A stretch of DNA of 64,000 bases from NCBI GenBank assembly GCA_016630905.1, contig WBMQ01000019.1:1-64000 (forward strand), written 5' to 3'. The number at the start of each line of letters is the position of its first letter. The stretch's first letter is position 1. Below the pieces are notes generated by a model. The model did no database searches, had not been told where the DNA came from, and was given only the letters and a program-made list of their open reading frames with translations. The translations under genes and the position numbers were made by a program. The stretch is from Capillidium heterosporum. Lineage: Eukaryota > Entomophthoromycota > Entomophthoromycetes > Entomophthorales > Capillidiaceae. This document shows positions 25,264 through 37,721 of this stretch, piece by piece.

Positions 25264-26906
25264 CTAAGTTACTAAAAGTCGAATTGTGGGCAATTAAAAG
25301 TTTACTTTTGTTACCCAAGTTTATATACGTAAGCTAAATTGGATTATACATACAAGAGGTGGCAAGCTCGCCTATATTCTAAATTTATACTTGAAGTATA
25401 TTAAAATTAATTTTTTATGATATAAACAGGCTAAAATTGGAGTTTTATTACTCCTTTATACATCTTTTGATAGTGAAGTTTAGTAAAGGTTTCTGCAATG
25501 ATATTAATAGATCAAATGGACGATTACGAGAGAACTATACATTGGATCTTTTCTTATATTAGAAGCTTTCGAAGCTTCGAATCTATTTATAAATTGGAAA
25601 GTCATAGAATCAAATTTTGATCTAAAGCTTCTAAATTTTGTTGCTGTCGGATGGATATTTAAAATCAATTTGGAATGTCAATTAATTAGATGCATAAATA
25701 CGTTGCTTGGTTTACTCCTACACATCCCTTTAACAAGAAATAGATATCGGCTAAACGGGTTAAAGTTTTTTGAAGAAACTTGGCTACCTACTTACCTTAC
25801 ACAAATGGATGCGTCGGTATATAGTTTTCAGTCTATCTACAGTAGTTTATGTTATTGATTTAAAGCAAGCTAACATTATACGTCCATTTGACAAAATTTG
25901 CAAAAAAGTATGCCATAGTTTAAATCCTTATCAACAATATACAAGTCTACAGTAGTAAAGATTCTTCACTGCATCTCACAAAACACCTAAAGTGGTATTA
26001 TAAAATAGAGTTATACCTTTCTGTGAACTAAATATTTAATGATTTCCAATGGCATTAAAAGTCTATAATAAACTAGTTCTCAAACAATAAAAGCACAGTT
26101 TAAGGTGTATTTCTAGCTCTAAGTTTCATTACTTTTGCCGCTATCATAGAGAGCTACAAGACCACTTACCCATTAGTTCCTGGAAACAATGAAATTTGCC
26201 TTTACAAGTGAAAAATATTTGCTATAAATCCATCAAGGAGAGCCATCGACTTTAAAATTGTAGGCCAAATCGTAAGAGAAGTGGTTTTGATAGCCTAAGA
26301 TCCATTAGGTATCCCAAATGTAACAAGATCCAACTACTTTTCGATTGTTAAACTTAACCAATGGATTGAGATTTCATATACTAAAATATGCTACATTGAA
26401 TGAAAATAGCAGTTGCATTGTTTAAAGTTCATATATTTGTCATTTTTGTTGTTTCAGCAATAGTTTATTTAACATTTAGACAAGTAACGAATTGATGAGG
26501 TCGCTGGGTGAACCTCCTTCCATTAGCAGCTGGCTCTCGAATATGTTTATATGAAAGTTTACAAGAAAATTCTCTTATAAATTGAAACATATAGTTTCTT
26601 CAAACTTAACTGTAAGGTAATATCATGATACTGTTTTATATATACTTAAGTTTTGAAATCAAAATTTATAGCTCTAACTAATATTCCACTATTGTTTGTC
26701 TCATTAGTTAAATTTTTACTAGACTGTGGGTCTAATAATTTGAACTAAAATAATGGAATTTGGAAATTGTATCGAATTAAAATGTATTGATTCCTATTGA
26801 TGAACGCAATTCATTGAATCAGCAACTTAAGGTTGTCAAAGAACTGACGTCAAAGTTTTGAACTATTGATCCAAGAATTTTTTTGGAATCCGGATCTATC
26901 TAAAAG
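25264..26906. other. Intergenic, divergent promoter region
   Basis: About 1.6 kb between the divergent MFS transporter and LysRS genes. Short open frames at 25670-25955 have no protein-like conservation. No RNA gene or repeat recognised. Confidence 0.5.
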
Positions 26907-28788
26907 ATGATACGAAGGTACAAGCCATCGCAACACCAGCTAACCAGCAACCTAATACTGAAGGGAAGATTTACGACAAATATAGTTAGAAAGTATGAAG
27001 TCAGTGAAGAAGTAGAAATTACCAAGCTCAAAAGTTTAAATGGACGTCTACAGCATCTTCGGGAGAGCAACATACCGTACTATACCGAGTTGAAAGATGA
27101 GTTCAAGAAGGATGTCACTATCAAATACTTAGATAGAGAACATTTTATAAAGTTTAACAACGTCGTTAGTTTACATGAGATATTTTCAAAATTGGAGCCT
27201 AAGCAGAAATTAGTAGATGCCAACGTCAACTTAGTAGGTAGGATAATAAACAAACGTAGTTTGAGTAGCAACTTGATATTTTACAACTTGCTTATCGAAG
27301 GGAACATGATCCAGCTTATGGCCAACTTTAAAAACATAGTTGCCGACAAGACTAACTTTGATAACTTACACAACAACCTAAAGAGAGGAGATATAATTGG
27401 TAAGCAACATTTTACATTTATAGTGCTGAAAATCCACATCTTATAAAACAGGTATAAGTGGATATATAGGTAAAACGGCTACCTCCGAGCCTACCGTTTT
27501 CCTCACCCAGCTACCCCAGCTGTTGACTCCCAACTTGAAAGAATTAGATGAAGTGAAGAAGTTCGAGAAGAGTGAGCTGGACTATCAGTTACGTAACCGA
27601 ACTTTGAAGCTGATCATAGAAGACAACTTCTATAAAAACATAAAAAATCGGATCAAGGTGTTGAGGTCCTTGCGGAACTACTTGAATGCAAAAGGTTTCG
27701 ATGAGGTGGAGACTAACATTTTGGATAAGGATATCGGAGGTGCCAACGCCAAACCTTTCTTTACCGAGATGCGGGCCTTGGACAACTTTAAGGTTGGGTT
27801 AAGGATAGCTACCGAATTGAATTTGAAGGTAATTGGAATGATATTACCTATGCTCATATCTGTGTAGAGGATGGTGGTAGGTGGCTTTACCAAGATCTTC
27901 GAGCTCGGTAAAGTTTTTAGGAACGAAGGTATTGACAAAAACCACAACCCCGAATTCACCACTTTGGAGTTGTACTGGGCTTATGCCGACTTGGAAGATC
28001 TGTTCATCTTAACTCAGGATCTACTTAGACGTGGCTTTTTATTTATATACACTTATATTGACAAATTTTCTATATTAGATATACTTGAAGAAATTAATGA
28101 TAGCTTGAAAGTTCAAATCAACGGTGTAGAGCTGGATTTTCAACCTGAATTTAGAAGAATCGACGTATTGAAACATCTGACTGAAAAGTTGGGACCACTA
28201 CCACCTTACGATTCTCCAGGTAAATCTTTGTATTCTAATAGTCAATGTTTAATGTATTTTAAATACAGTTGAAGACTACATTCAACTGTTAAAGAATAAT
28301 GATATACCGATTAGTAAACCTTATACGATACCGAGGCTTTTGGATCAGGCTATTAGTCATATAATAGAGCCACTGTGTGTTCAACCCACTTTCCTATTCA
28401 ACCACCCCTCCATCATGTCCCCGTTAGCCCAATCGGATGGTCTAGGTTCGTTACGATTTGAGTTCTTTGTCAACAGCATGGAGTTAGTCAATGCCTACAA
28501 GGAGTTGATGAATCCGGTGACCCAGCTTGACAACTTTATCAACCAATCCAACGTAATTTATCTTTATTTTGGTAAATATTGAACTTTATACTTATGTAGG
28601 ACCGCAAGAACTTGTTAGATTTGGAAGCCCATCCCATCGATATAAACTTCTGCAAAGATCTGGCGTTAGGACTGCCACCTACTGTGGGTTGGGGTTTAGG
28701 GGTAGATAGGCTGGTTATGTTGGTTAATCAGACCAACAGCTTAAGAGATACCTTAGCTTTCCCTATTGTCAAGCCTAAAAGTCTATAA
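26907..28788 (+). CDS. Lysyl-tRNA synthetase, class II
   Basis: Charges tRNA-Lys with lysine. Exons 26907-27399, 27452-27828, 27868-28030, 28079-28219, 28269-28552 and 28600-28788 give 548 residues with all phases matching. The N-terminal half has an OB-fold anticodon-binding domain ([17 protein letters not shown]-like ANFKNIV). The class II catalytic core includes [20 protein letters not shown], motif 2 in [19 protein letters not shown], and motif 3 in [12 protein letters not shown], followed by the LysRS ending LAFPIVKP. The basic start [15 protein letters not shown] and absence of the long lysine-rich extension of cytosolic eukaryotic LysRS favour a mitochondrial (MSK1-like) enzyme, though this is an inference. 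The donor of intron 28031-28078 is GTGGCT, slightly unusual. No frame defects. Confidence 0.92.
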
Positions 28789-29502
28789 GTTGGTTTAGAT
28801 TTTAAAGTTCTAGGTATATGTGCCGCTTAATCTTTAAAAAGTTTACAGCTAGAAACAACCTAATGATTGTTTGGATTAAATAAGGCTAGCCATGGCAAAT
28901 ATATTAGTTTAAATGTTTCCATCAAGTTTATTACCTAACAGATGTCTTATAGCTGTAATAGTAACGATTTTGTTGTTGTTTAATAATGATGTTTGTCTAC
29001 TTTAGGAATCAACAAAGGTATTGATTAAAGCATACCCTTTAATTTTTTGACTAATATGCATTTAGGTCAAGTAGTTTAAGCATCATTCAATATTAATAAC
29101 AACTAATTATATCTTCAAACTATATATATTTAATAGCATTGAAAGCATTCTTAATAATGTGCATCATAGAGAGCTGAACATTAAAGCTTGGATATTCCAA
29201 TTGTTTGGCCTTTCTAGTTTCAACCTAATATCCATGGATGTCAGAAGGAGTGAACAAGAGGGATTTAAAGAAAAGGCTTAGATAATTTCCAGTGTACATT
29301 TCAATTCCTGGTCGTTAGGTCGAAGGATAAGTAAGTTCGGCCGAGAAGTGAATTTGGTTGAATATCAAAAATCAAGTAATCAACATTTAATTAACTTGAT
29401 AGTCACTACAAAACTTTATACTATTAAAAAGCTAATTCAATAGACGCTATCATCAGTTTGAGTAATTATATACTAAGCATTTGAATAATTTAATCTTATA
29501 TA
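28789..29502. other. 3' intergenic between convergent genes
   Basis: About 0.7 kb of AT-rich sequence between the ends of LysRS and POL3. No coding stretch, RNA gene or repeat recognised. Confidence 0.55.
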
Positions 29503-32500
29503 TTACCAGTCCAACGAAACTTTATCACCCTTAGCTTTAGAGTCCTCAGGCTTGATCACATACTTTTCAGGTGTCTCAAGCTCACCGGTATACCAGTTGC
29601 TATCGAAACGGATCATCTTCCGTTTCTGCTTTTCGGAATCCAACTGGGCCTTAAATCTCAGGTAGTAGATAGGACAGTCCCCGTTGGTGCAGATGATCTC
29701 GTTGACTTCTGTTTTCTGGCAACGCTGGCACTGAGTCCAGGCTCTATTCCACCGTTCAACGAGGGTGTTGTAGGATCCTAACTAAAGAAATATTAGCTAT
29801 GCAAGAGTATAAAATTACGTTTTCGAGATAGACACGCTGAACTTCATCTTCGCAATTGTAGCAGACGGGTAAATCTAGTAAATTTAGCTGTAAGATTCAA
29901 AATAAAGATATACCTTGGTCAGTAGATAAAGGAGTGTTACAGTTCATGCATCTGGGTAAAACCACCATATTCTTGACGAAAACGCTGTCGGAGTTGTGAG
30001 TAACTTTGATGTTGGAGGTATGCTCTCCGGAGAAAAGCTCCTTTATTCTCTCTCCCAAAATTGGTTCGAAGATCCGTTCCAAGGGGTTCCGTAGCTGGTT
30101 CTCGAGGTAGTAGTTGTAGTCTAGAGGGATACTCTTGGTAAGGGCATAGATCGGATGTTCAGCACGTTCGTAGATCTTGTCGCTATTCCCTTTGACAATT
30201 ACGTATGGAATTCTATCACCGAGTGCGGGGGGGTTTCCTATAGTATAGTGGATTTAGTACTTGAAATGCAAGATGAAATAAAGTTACCAGGATCTCTCTT
30301 GGCCATACGTTCAGCCAATGCACTATGAGGTTGCTCAGTCTTGTACTCTTTTTTGGACAACGTTCGAGTAATGATAAGCCATTGTACATCAATCTTATCC
30401 ATTAACAGATCTCTGATAGTCTCCTTGGCGAATCTTGATATAAGGTAAGCTATATATTTAAATATTAGTCTATTACTGCACGGCACCATCAGGATTGTTG
30501 TCTCTCAATATACGGTTCAAGCAAATTTCGATCATGGTAGATACTAGTGGACAGTTATCTCGACGAACAGTCTAATGAAGGTTAAACATTATATCAACAT
30601 CAAAATTAGCTACCTCTATACCCTTTGAATCCAGTTTATCAGGTTTGTTTGGGTTAGTCCAGTACAAGCCGGCGTACCTTTTCTTATTGAATAGCAGGTA
30701 TGGGAAATACACCTTTTCGAACTCCAACTTTATTGGGCTTATAAAGACCTCTGAAACTTTTTTGGCCGCTTTCCTTCCTAAGTATACAATAAGCTTGATG
30801 GAGTAATTTAAACGTTACCTATCTCCATTACTTTGTTCAAATCGCTGCCAGCTTTAAAATCCACCATGACCGAATCGGTATCACCATAGATAACTCTGCT
30901 ACCTTCAAAATTCTTCTCGACGGTATTCTTTGCCATCATAATCATTTCTCTACCGTAGGAGGTTACCGACGCCGAAATTTCTAAACAAGGTAAAGCACCG
31001 TTGGTAGCACCAGTAAATCCATACACCGAGTTTGCACTGATCTTGAGTGCAAGCTGACGGCCATCCAGAACTGCCTTTTTGAATGGGTCCTTCTCCTTTT
31101 TCAGATCAGCCTTGGCTCGCTTACGAGCTGCCAATAAGTCTTGCAGAATTCCAGGTAACAATCCCAGGCGCTTGCTCTTAGTTACAAAAACGTTTTTGTT
31201 TGGGGTGTATGTGAAATCACTACTTAGGGAGGGGTTAGAGCTCGCCACATCTTCGGGGGTTTTTCCAATACACAGTGTAGTGTAGCATAAATTGTGAGCA
31301 ATCATGATGGACGGATACAAGGAGGCAAAATCTAGGGTTGCAATTGGCTGGCGGTAGAAACCTTTCTCTGGCTCAATAACTGTTGCACCTTCGTACTTTT
31401 CATCAGAGTTGGACGGAGTAAGATGCGGTACAATATAACCTTGCTCCCCAGTTTTACGGTAGAGCTGAGATATTACCTTAACTTGCTGGCCACGATTAAC
31501 TAAGAAATTGAAAGGTACACCTGTGACTCTGGCCATTTCGAGGTAATTGTAGAAGAACATCAATTTGTCCATAAGCTCGAGGGGCAATTCAGCATCCTTA
31601 AGACAATACTCTGCTAACCTTCTGCGAGATTCCGAATCCTTTAAAAACAGATCAGTGATAATAGAGTAGTGAATATCGTTCTTCGTATCTCCAAGGAAAT
31701 GCGTTGACACCGAGTTGAGAGTGTAGGATCTTAAATTAAAGTCGTTGCGAATGGCCAGCATAATATCGAGCATCAGACGACCGTTTAGGACACATATTTT
31801 AAACTCCTTGGTGCCAAAGCCACCAGATCGTGTTCTAGATACCACTTCAGCACGTTTGTTTTTAAGGCGTCCTAGGTAGGGGAAGTTGTGAATATCCAAA
31901 TGGGCAGCTCGCTTAATCAAATAGTCGATATCGAAATCAATAATGTTGTAACCGATCATCAAATCTGGATCCGATAGGATAAGGAAATGAGCCCAAGCTT
32001 CCAAAAGTTCGGTTTCGCGTTCAAAGCATACGACGTCGGCACTACCTATGGCTGAGCATGTGTTCAAAGTGAAGACAATTTTCTTGGGAGTTTCTTCACT
32101 TCCTTGGACTTTGACGACACAAGCAATTTGGATGACCGAATCTACATTTGGCTCCGGGAAAATACCCTTCCTCCCTGCACACTCAATATCGAAACTCATA
32201 ATCCTTAGTGGTGCAACCTTCGAATACTCGTTATCGGGAGGGTGGCTAATAAACTTGTCGTAGCTCAATTCGACCTCATATTGACAACGTGAAACCCTTT
32301 CGTTTTCAGGGACGCTTCTATAGTTTCCAGCCTTCAATTCAATCCAATTACCCCCTACCACCTAAAAGTAAGAAAAAGAATTGGTTTAAACTTACTTTGG
32401 TATCTATCATGAAGCGAAGTACATATTCCATATTACTCTCAAAGGTTCGATTGGAATAGCCGAACTTTCCATCGGCAAAGCCTTTATGAAATAGTTCATT

Positions 32501-33221
32501 GATTTTCTTCAAGACGCTCTGTGAATTGACATATATTTTTATAAAGTTTGACTCCTCTTCCTGATACCCATAGATGCTTTTCTTTTGCACGATCGTTACT
32601 TCTTTAATTGAGCCTGGGGAAATTTGTGTCTAGGTAAAAATAAATCAGCAATTAAACTTGGTAAAAATACTACCTCCACCATCTCTTTGAATTTCTTCAA
32701 GTCCGAATCTGTAAAGCCTTGAGGGGCAGGAACGTAACAATATGGATGAAAATCTTTTACCCTACAAAGAACGGAATTTCCGGACTAGTGTAAAAAAATT
32801 TAACATACATGATATAAGCAGTGTCTCTTACCTCTGTAATACCATACATGAATAATAGTAAGCTCTCTTCCTTTGTCCCTTTCCCAGATTGTTCAATTTC
32901 TATCTGTTGAAAAACTAAAAAATTAGCAACTTAAAATGTTATAGATTTACGTAGATCATCTTTGGCTTGGTCTAAAGGTTTAGCTCCTGAACGTCCCCAA
33001 TTTGGAAATTCCTTTTCTATTAAATACCATTATAAAACAAAACTAATAAAGAATTTACCAAAGTTACAAGGTTTAGTGAAATCTGGTACAGAGAACTCCC
33101 CGGAGACGTTCAGCTTTTTGCTTTCATTTGCATCCTGTCCATCATTTCCAACTCTTTTGTTCGACATACTCAAATTTTTCTTACACAAAGCAAGCAAATC
33201 GTATTGTAAGCTTTGATTCAT
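29503..33221 (-). CDS. POL3: DNA polymerase delta catalytic subunit
   Basis: Lagging-strand replicative polymerase with 3'-5' exonuclease. Twelve exons (minus): 33221-33059, 33016-32951, 32914-32832, 32784-32674, 32629-32396, 32361-30819, 30777-30614, 30571-30487, 30449-30288, 30237-29914, 29874-29819 and 29781-29503. All phases close, giving 1089 residues, close to the family's usual 1090-1110. Introns are 34-50 nt. Exonuclease motifs are [19 protein letters not shown] and YCLKDAELP. Polymerase motifs are [30 protein letters not shown] and YGDTDSVM. The delta-specific [13 protein letters not shown] is present. The C-terminus has CysA (CMNC...CYNC) and CysB (CQRC...CTNGDC), the latter binding the Fe-S cluster that holds the accessory subunit. 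No frame defects over 3.7 kb. Confidence 0.97.
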
Positions 33222-34547
33222 AGCACTTCAGCTCATCATAAACCTGAATATTATTGGTTGTATGGCTTTTGTATCCAATAAAGTTTAGTACTAGTGGATT
33301 TCTATTCCTTGCTCTATTGAAGTGCATCTATAAAATTATTGGCTAAAAGAATTTTCAAGCGAATAAATACTCTTTAGGTTTACAGCTAATTGGATGTATT
33401 CTGAATTAGTTTATACAGGCTGCGAAGCAACTGATCAATTTTATCACTCATCTCTTTCATATATTTGGAAGCTAAAGTCCAAGTACTATATTCAGTAATA
33501 TTATTAACAAAGGAGGTACAATTCAGTGGGTATATTTGTGGTAAATAGTGATAGTTTAATGGTTTTTAGTTCTTGTATAAATCGGAATTTCTTACAGTAT
33601 TACTATAGCATTAGAGTTGTTGAGAAATTGTAGAATAAAGCTAGTATACGATGCCTTGATAATGAATGAGATTCCTAATATGAAGTGGTACTATCAACAT
33701 ATTATTTTGATTAGTTTTTCTCGAGATGAAGTAGATTACAACCATACCATATTTTTGGACAGCTGTAAACTAGTTTATAGAAAACTAGTGGCTGAAGTTT
33801 TAATAAATTGTCTTGATCTGTACCGATAGAACTTGAAAGGAGATTCTAAAATAAATAGTAAACCCATGCCAAATATTGGGGCTTAGAATTTGAATTCAAT
33901 ACTCTTTAAAAACATACTTAATCAAAAACAATATATTTATAAACTTAATACAGACTTTAAGTAAGTATATTAACTATAGTAGTATCATGAATATTTAGTT
34001 TGTATTCATTATAGTTCGGGCTTAACTTTTCCGATCTACAATATATATAGCAGTATGTTGCCACCTGACGCTTTGCGTAGCACTGCAAATATTACTATCT
34101 ATAGTCAATACTTAAAAATGCGTTATTATTTAATGAGGGCCATGCCTCATATTGTGTATCTGTTTATTATATAGTATTCATATTAATAAGTGATATATAC
34201 AGCCACACAGCGGTCTTTCGTAGACCGATTGAAAGAGTTTCACTATTGTCAAAGTAGGATCCATAGCAAATTAAACATTTAAGTGATTTTTATTCAATAG
34301 ATGGCTCCAACGGAGATCGGATATCTTATTCCGATTCCGTTGATACTTTCATGTACCTAACACTATATGCTACTGTCAAAAAGCCGAGTACTACAAGGAA
34401 GTGTGAAAAAGTATATAATCTCGATGATTTTCTTTGTAAATTTATTATCCCAAAACCCGGTTTATTCAGCTTTCTAACATCACGTCACAGGTTTGATAAA
34501 AGCTTTGAATTAGTTTCCTAATCCTATTCTTAACAATAGGCTCAACA
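33222..34547. other. Intergenic, divergent promoter region
   Basis: About 1.3 kb between the divergent POL3 and MAT2B-like genes. The open frame at 33617-33829 is AT-rich and unconvincing. Nothing else recognised. Confidence 0.5.
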
Positions 34548-35598
34548 ATGTCTTCAGGAGTAGTTTTAGTTACAGGAGCTTCAGGTCTTTTAGGTAGACA
34601 AGTTTATGCAACATTCAAGGAGTCCAACAAGTTTTCGAAAGGTAACATATGCACAATATCTTTTAGTAAATATATTTTAGTTGTTGGTTTGGCTTTTAGC
34701 AGAGCAAAGGGTGATTTAGTAAAGGTAAATTTTACCAAACATCTTTTTTATACTTATCTTTTTAAAATAATAGGTAGACTTAACTGATGAGGAAGCTTTA
34801 TCTGATCTTTTCAAACAATACAACCCAAGCGTAGTAGTCCATTGTGCAGCTGAACGTTTCCCTGATCGTGCTGAAAGAGATGAGGAGAACACGTTGAAGT
34901 TAAATGTGAAGACCTGTTCGACTTTAGCAACCTTAAGTTTGCAGTACAGCAGTAGATTGATCTACATATCTACCGACTACGTATTTGACGGTACCGCACC
35001 TTTGTACAAGCCAACCGACAAACCCAACCCGTTGAACTTTTACGGAAAGACCAAGTACCTTGGCGAACTCGAGATCCACAAAGTTTCCCAAAAGTTCACT
35101 GCTGTGCGTGTCCCAGTACTCTATGGCAAAGTGGAATACCTTGGAGAATCGGTAGTTATCGGCTTGTTGGATTTAATCCGTAATAAGGAGAAGGTCGTCA
35201 AGGTCGATGATATTAGACCTAGGAACCCAACCAACGGTAAGCTTTATAAGTTACATGATATACTGATACTTATCATTTATATTTTAGTTATTGATATTTC
35301 AAAGGCATTGCTAGACTTTGCTCTGTACAAAGGAGATTTGCCTTCGCATATCAACTATAGTAATCCAGTTGCCATAACCAAGTACAAGATGGTTCAACTC
35401 ATTGCCGAGGCTATTGAAGAAAGCATCGATCACGTCGAACCCGATTACGATGAAGGTGATATCAATGACCCTAGTGTTGCTAGTAGACCTAAGGACTGTA
35501 GAATGGATTTATCGTACTTGAAGGAGTTGAATTTAGCTACGTTCGAATGTATCGAGTTAAAGCAATGGTTTTTCGAAAACTATGGTAAGAAAAACTAA
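34548..35598 (+). CDS. MAT2B/RmlD-like NAD(P)-binding protein
   Basis: Extended short-chain dehydrogenase-fold protein resembling the regulatory beta subunit of methionine adenosyltransferase (MAT2B) and dTDP-4-dehydrorhamnose reductase. Exons 34548-34641, 34681-34724, 34774-35236 and 35288-35598 give 303 residues. The Rossmann glycine motif is VTGASGLLGRQV. VVHCAAERFPD, IYISTDYVFDG and YGKTK (the Tyr-x-x-x-Lys pair) follow, in the order and spacing of MAT2B. In fungi the protein may regulate S-adenosylmethionine synthesis, but this is known only from animals, so the role is inferred. The 51-nt last intron has a multiple-of-three length and no stop, so retaining it would insert 17 residues. 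Complete, no frame defect. Divergent from POL3. Confidence 0.88.
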
Positions 35599-36020
35599 AG
35601 TAATAGCTGATAGCTATAAACTTTTGTGTTTGTTGGTATATTTCACTTCATTTATAGTTAAGATTAATACCTCACTGATAATAAAGTTTGTACCGTTTTA
35701 TATTTGCTATTTATACTGCCACTTTCTAAGCAGCATAGATAGAAATGGTGCTTGGTATTTGGTTGGAAAATTTATAGCATGTAAGTATGTTTACTTGATT
35801 ACGCTTTTGTAGATATTGAATAGAGTCATATGATCATAACTGGTGAAGCCTATTCATCTCAATAAAGATATAGTATAATTATATATCCACGCACAAGGTA
35901 AATATATATTTTGCATTTATTTATAAAGCCAGGTAGAAAACAGCCATTGTAAAAAAGGTAAATTTCACTAAGCGTAGTTGTGGTCGAGCCTGTTCTTTTT
36001 TTATTAAGCTAACTGTTGAT
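35599..36020. other. Intergenic, no gene seen
   Basis: About 420 bases between the MAT2B-like gene and the subtilase relic. AT-rich; nothing recognised. Confidence 0.5.
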
Positions 36021-36616
36021 GAGAGTGGAATAGATGCACTCTACACCGGCATTGGCATATCTCAGGAAAGATGTGGCATATTTGACATAGGCGGGAAAGC
36101 TGATGGTATTGATCTACTTTATCGACTAATGGACCTCCCTACTGGTCCATTCGTGCTTCTTTGAACTGAAAGATCTTTCAATTTCAATAACTTTGATCCA
36201 ATGAGTAACCTTGCTATTAGAACTGATCTCTTCAGCTATATCTAAAGTGAAAAGTAGATCGATGACAGATTTGGAGGCTTCCAAGGATAAATGTTGAAAA
36301 TAGAGTAGCAGTGGTAACTCTTGACTCTACTAGATTTCTTGAACTCATTTATGGCCTTTTAAATCAGCTGCTTTGAGAATTGACCGTATCTGGTAACCAT
36401 CTTGTAGACATTTTCAGCGTGGACTTCAATGTGAGTATCGGTGACCATGTGAGGTTGATGTTGAGCTCGGGATAGTGATCGATCTTAATTGGACTAAAAC
36501 TGAGATCAGGTTATAGTTGGATAGGGCACCGATGATTTGATCAAAGGCACTAGCTTTACCAGCTACGCTGGTAATTAAAAATAAACTGATGAGGAGATTG
36601 CAATAGAAAATTTCAC
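36021..36616 (-). pseudogene. Subtilase relic (N-terminal half)
   Basis: Degenerate copy of the subtilase family read on the minus strand. From the former start at 36616-36614 (now GTG where intact copies have ATG) it retains recognisable DNA for the signal peptide (matching plus-strand CTTTACCAGCTACGCTGG at about 36556), the propeptide, the region around the propeptide end (GATCGATGACAGATTTGG near 36251) and the segment up to the catalytic Asp (CTCTACACCGGCATTGGCAT near 36039). Many substitutions and indels break the frame, and everything downstream, including the His and Ser parts, is missing. The neighbouring intact and frameshifted copies on the same strand show it arose by local duplication. 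Confidence 0.8.
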
Positions 36617-37721
36617 TATTAGTTGGCTAACCTATACAAAAATATATTTGCCATCAGCACCATATTTGTATGGATTGACTGACTATAGTTGATACAGTTC
36701 CTACCCATGTTAATTGATCGCTCTGGTCTCAAGTTACTGAACCTTTTATTGGCAATATACGGACTTAGCTTTAATTTTAAAGTTAGTACATCCCAAAAGC
36801 TATTCGTTAAGGAACATATTGGCTTATCTGATCTTGAGCTACTTGGTGGAATAAATATAGTCTTTAAGGCATATCTACTATTCATGAAATATCAAATATG
36901 TTTATAATTATGAGACTCAAGCTTAACGGTGATTTTCTCCTTTCATTAATTTCAAAATACTACAAGTATCATCAAACACATTTATTTATTGACAGCAGTG
37001 AAGAAACGAATATTAGCGTACTAATGTTTATAAAGCTATATAGTTCGAACTATTATGTAAATCTGTAATTTTTACATATAACTCATATGTACTTATATCA
37101 GATGCCGTAAAAGAAGCCACTAATAATAAAAGTCAAATTAATAGATAGATAAGATACTTGAATCCCAAGTAATATATAGCTGCTCCATCTACATTTCAAG
37201 ATATACATGTTTCAATTAGCTTCAATATATCATTAGCAGTAAAAATGAATCGCTTCATCAAATGATAGCAGTCAAAGCGTAGGATAGTGTTTTTAAACAG
37301 ATTTCAAGTCCTTGGATCCCTTACAAAAAGCTTGTATGTGGACCTTTGAGCATGTTTTCAGTGGATTAAAAAATAATAGACTCTTGGAGTATATTTCGAA
37401 AATCGGACTAGGAATCTTACAAATCCTTCACAAGTCTTCAGTATACTACCATGAGCTTTAAGCTGAGTGGCATGAATATGAAAGGAGTAGTCCAAACATC
37501 AATAGAACTTACAAAAGTAAAAAATCTTTTTTACGCTTATGGCACTATCATAATGAAAGCTTTTTTATAGTTACATTAATCGCACTTTTCTTATAGATCT
37601 GAAAATTATACCACCTTAGTCCAATCAATTGCTATATCTCTAAATTGTAGAATAAAACGTATTCCAAATTAAAACTTTAATTAGATGTATGCTATTCAGT
37701 ACGAGATCATAAATAGTGATA
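36617..37721. other. Intergenic between subtilase copies
   Basis: About 1.1 kb. Opposed short open frames at 36619-36907 are not recognisable as any family. No remnant of the missing C-terminal half of the relic was detected. Confidence 0.45.

Noticed and set aside
33617-33829. 70-codon open frame between POL3 and the MAT2B-like gene
   Set aside because: AT-driven composition, no domain, no signal peptide and no splice partners.
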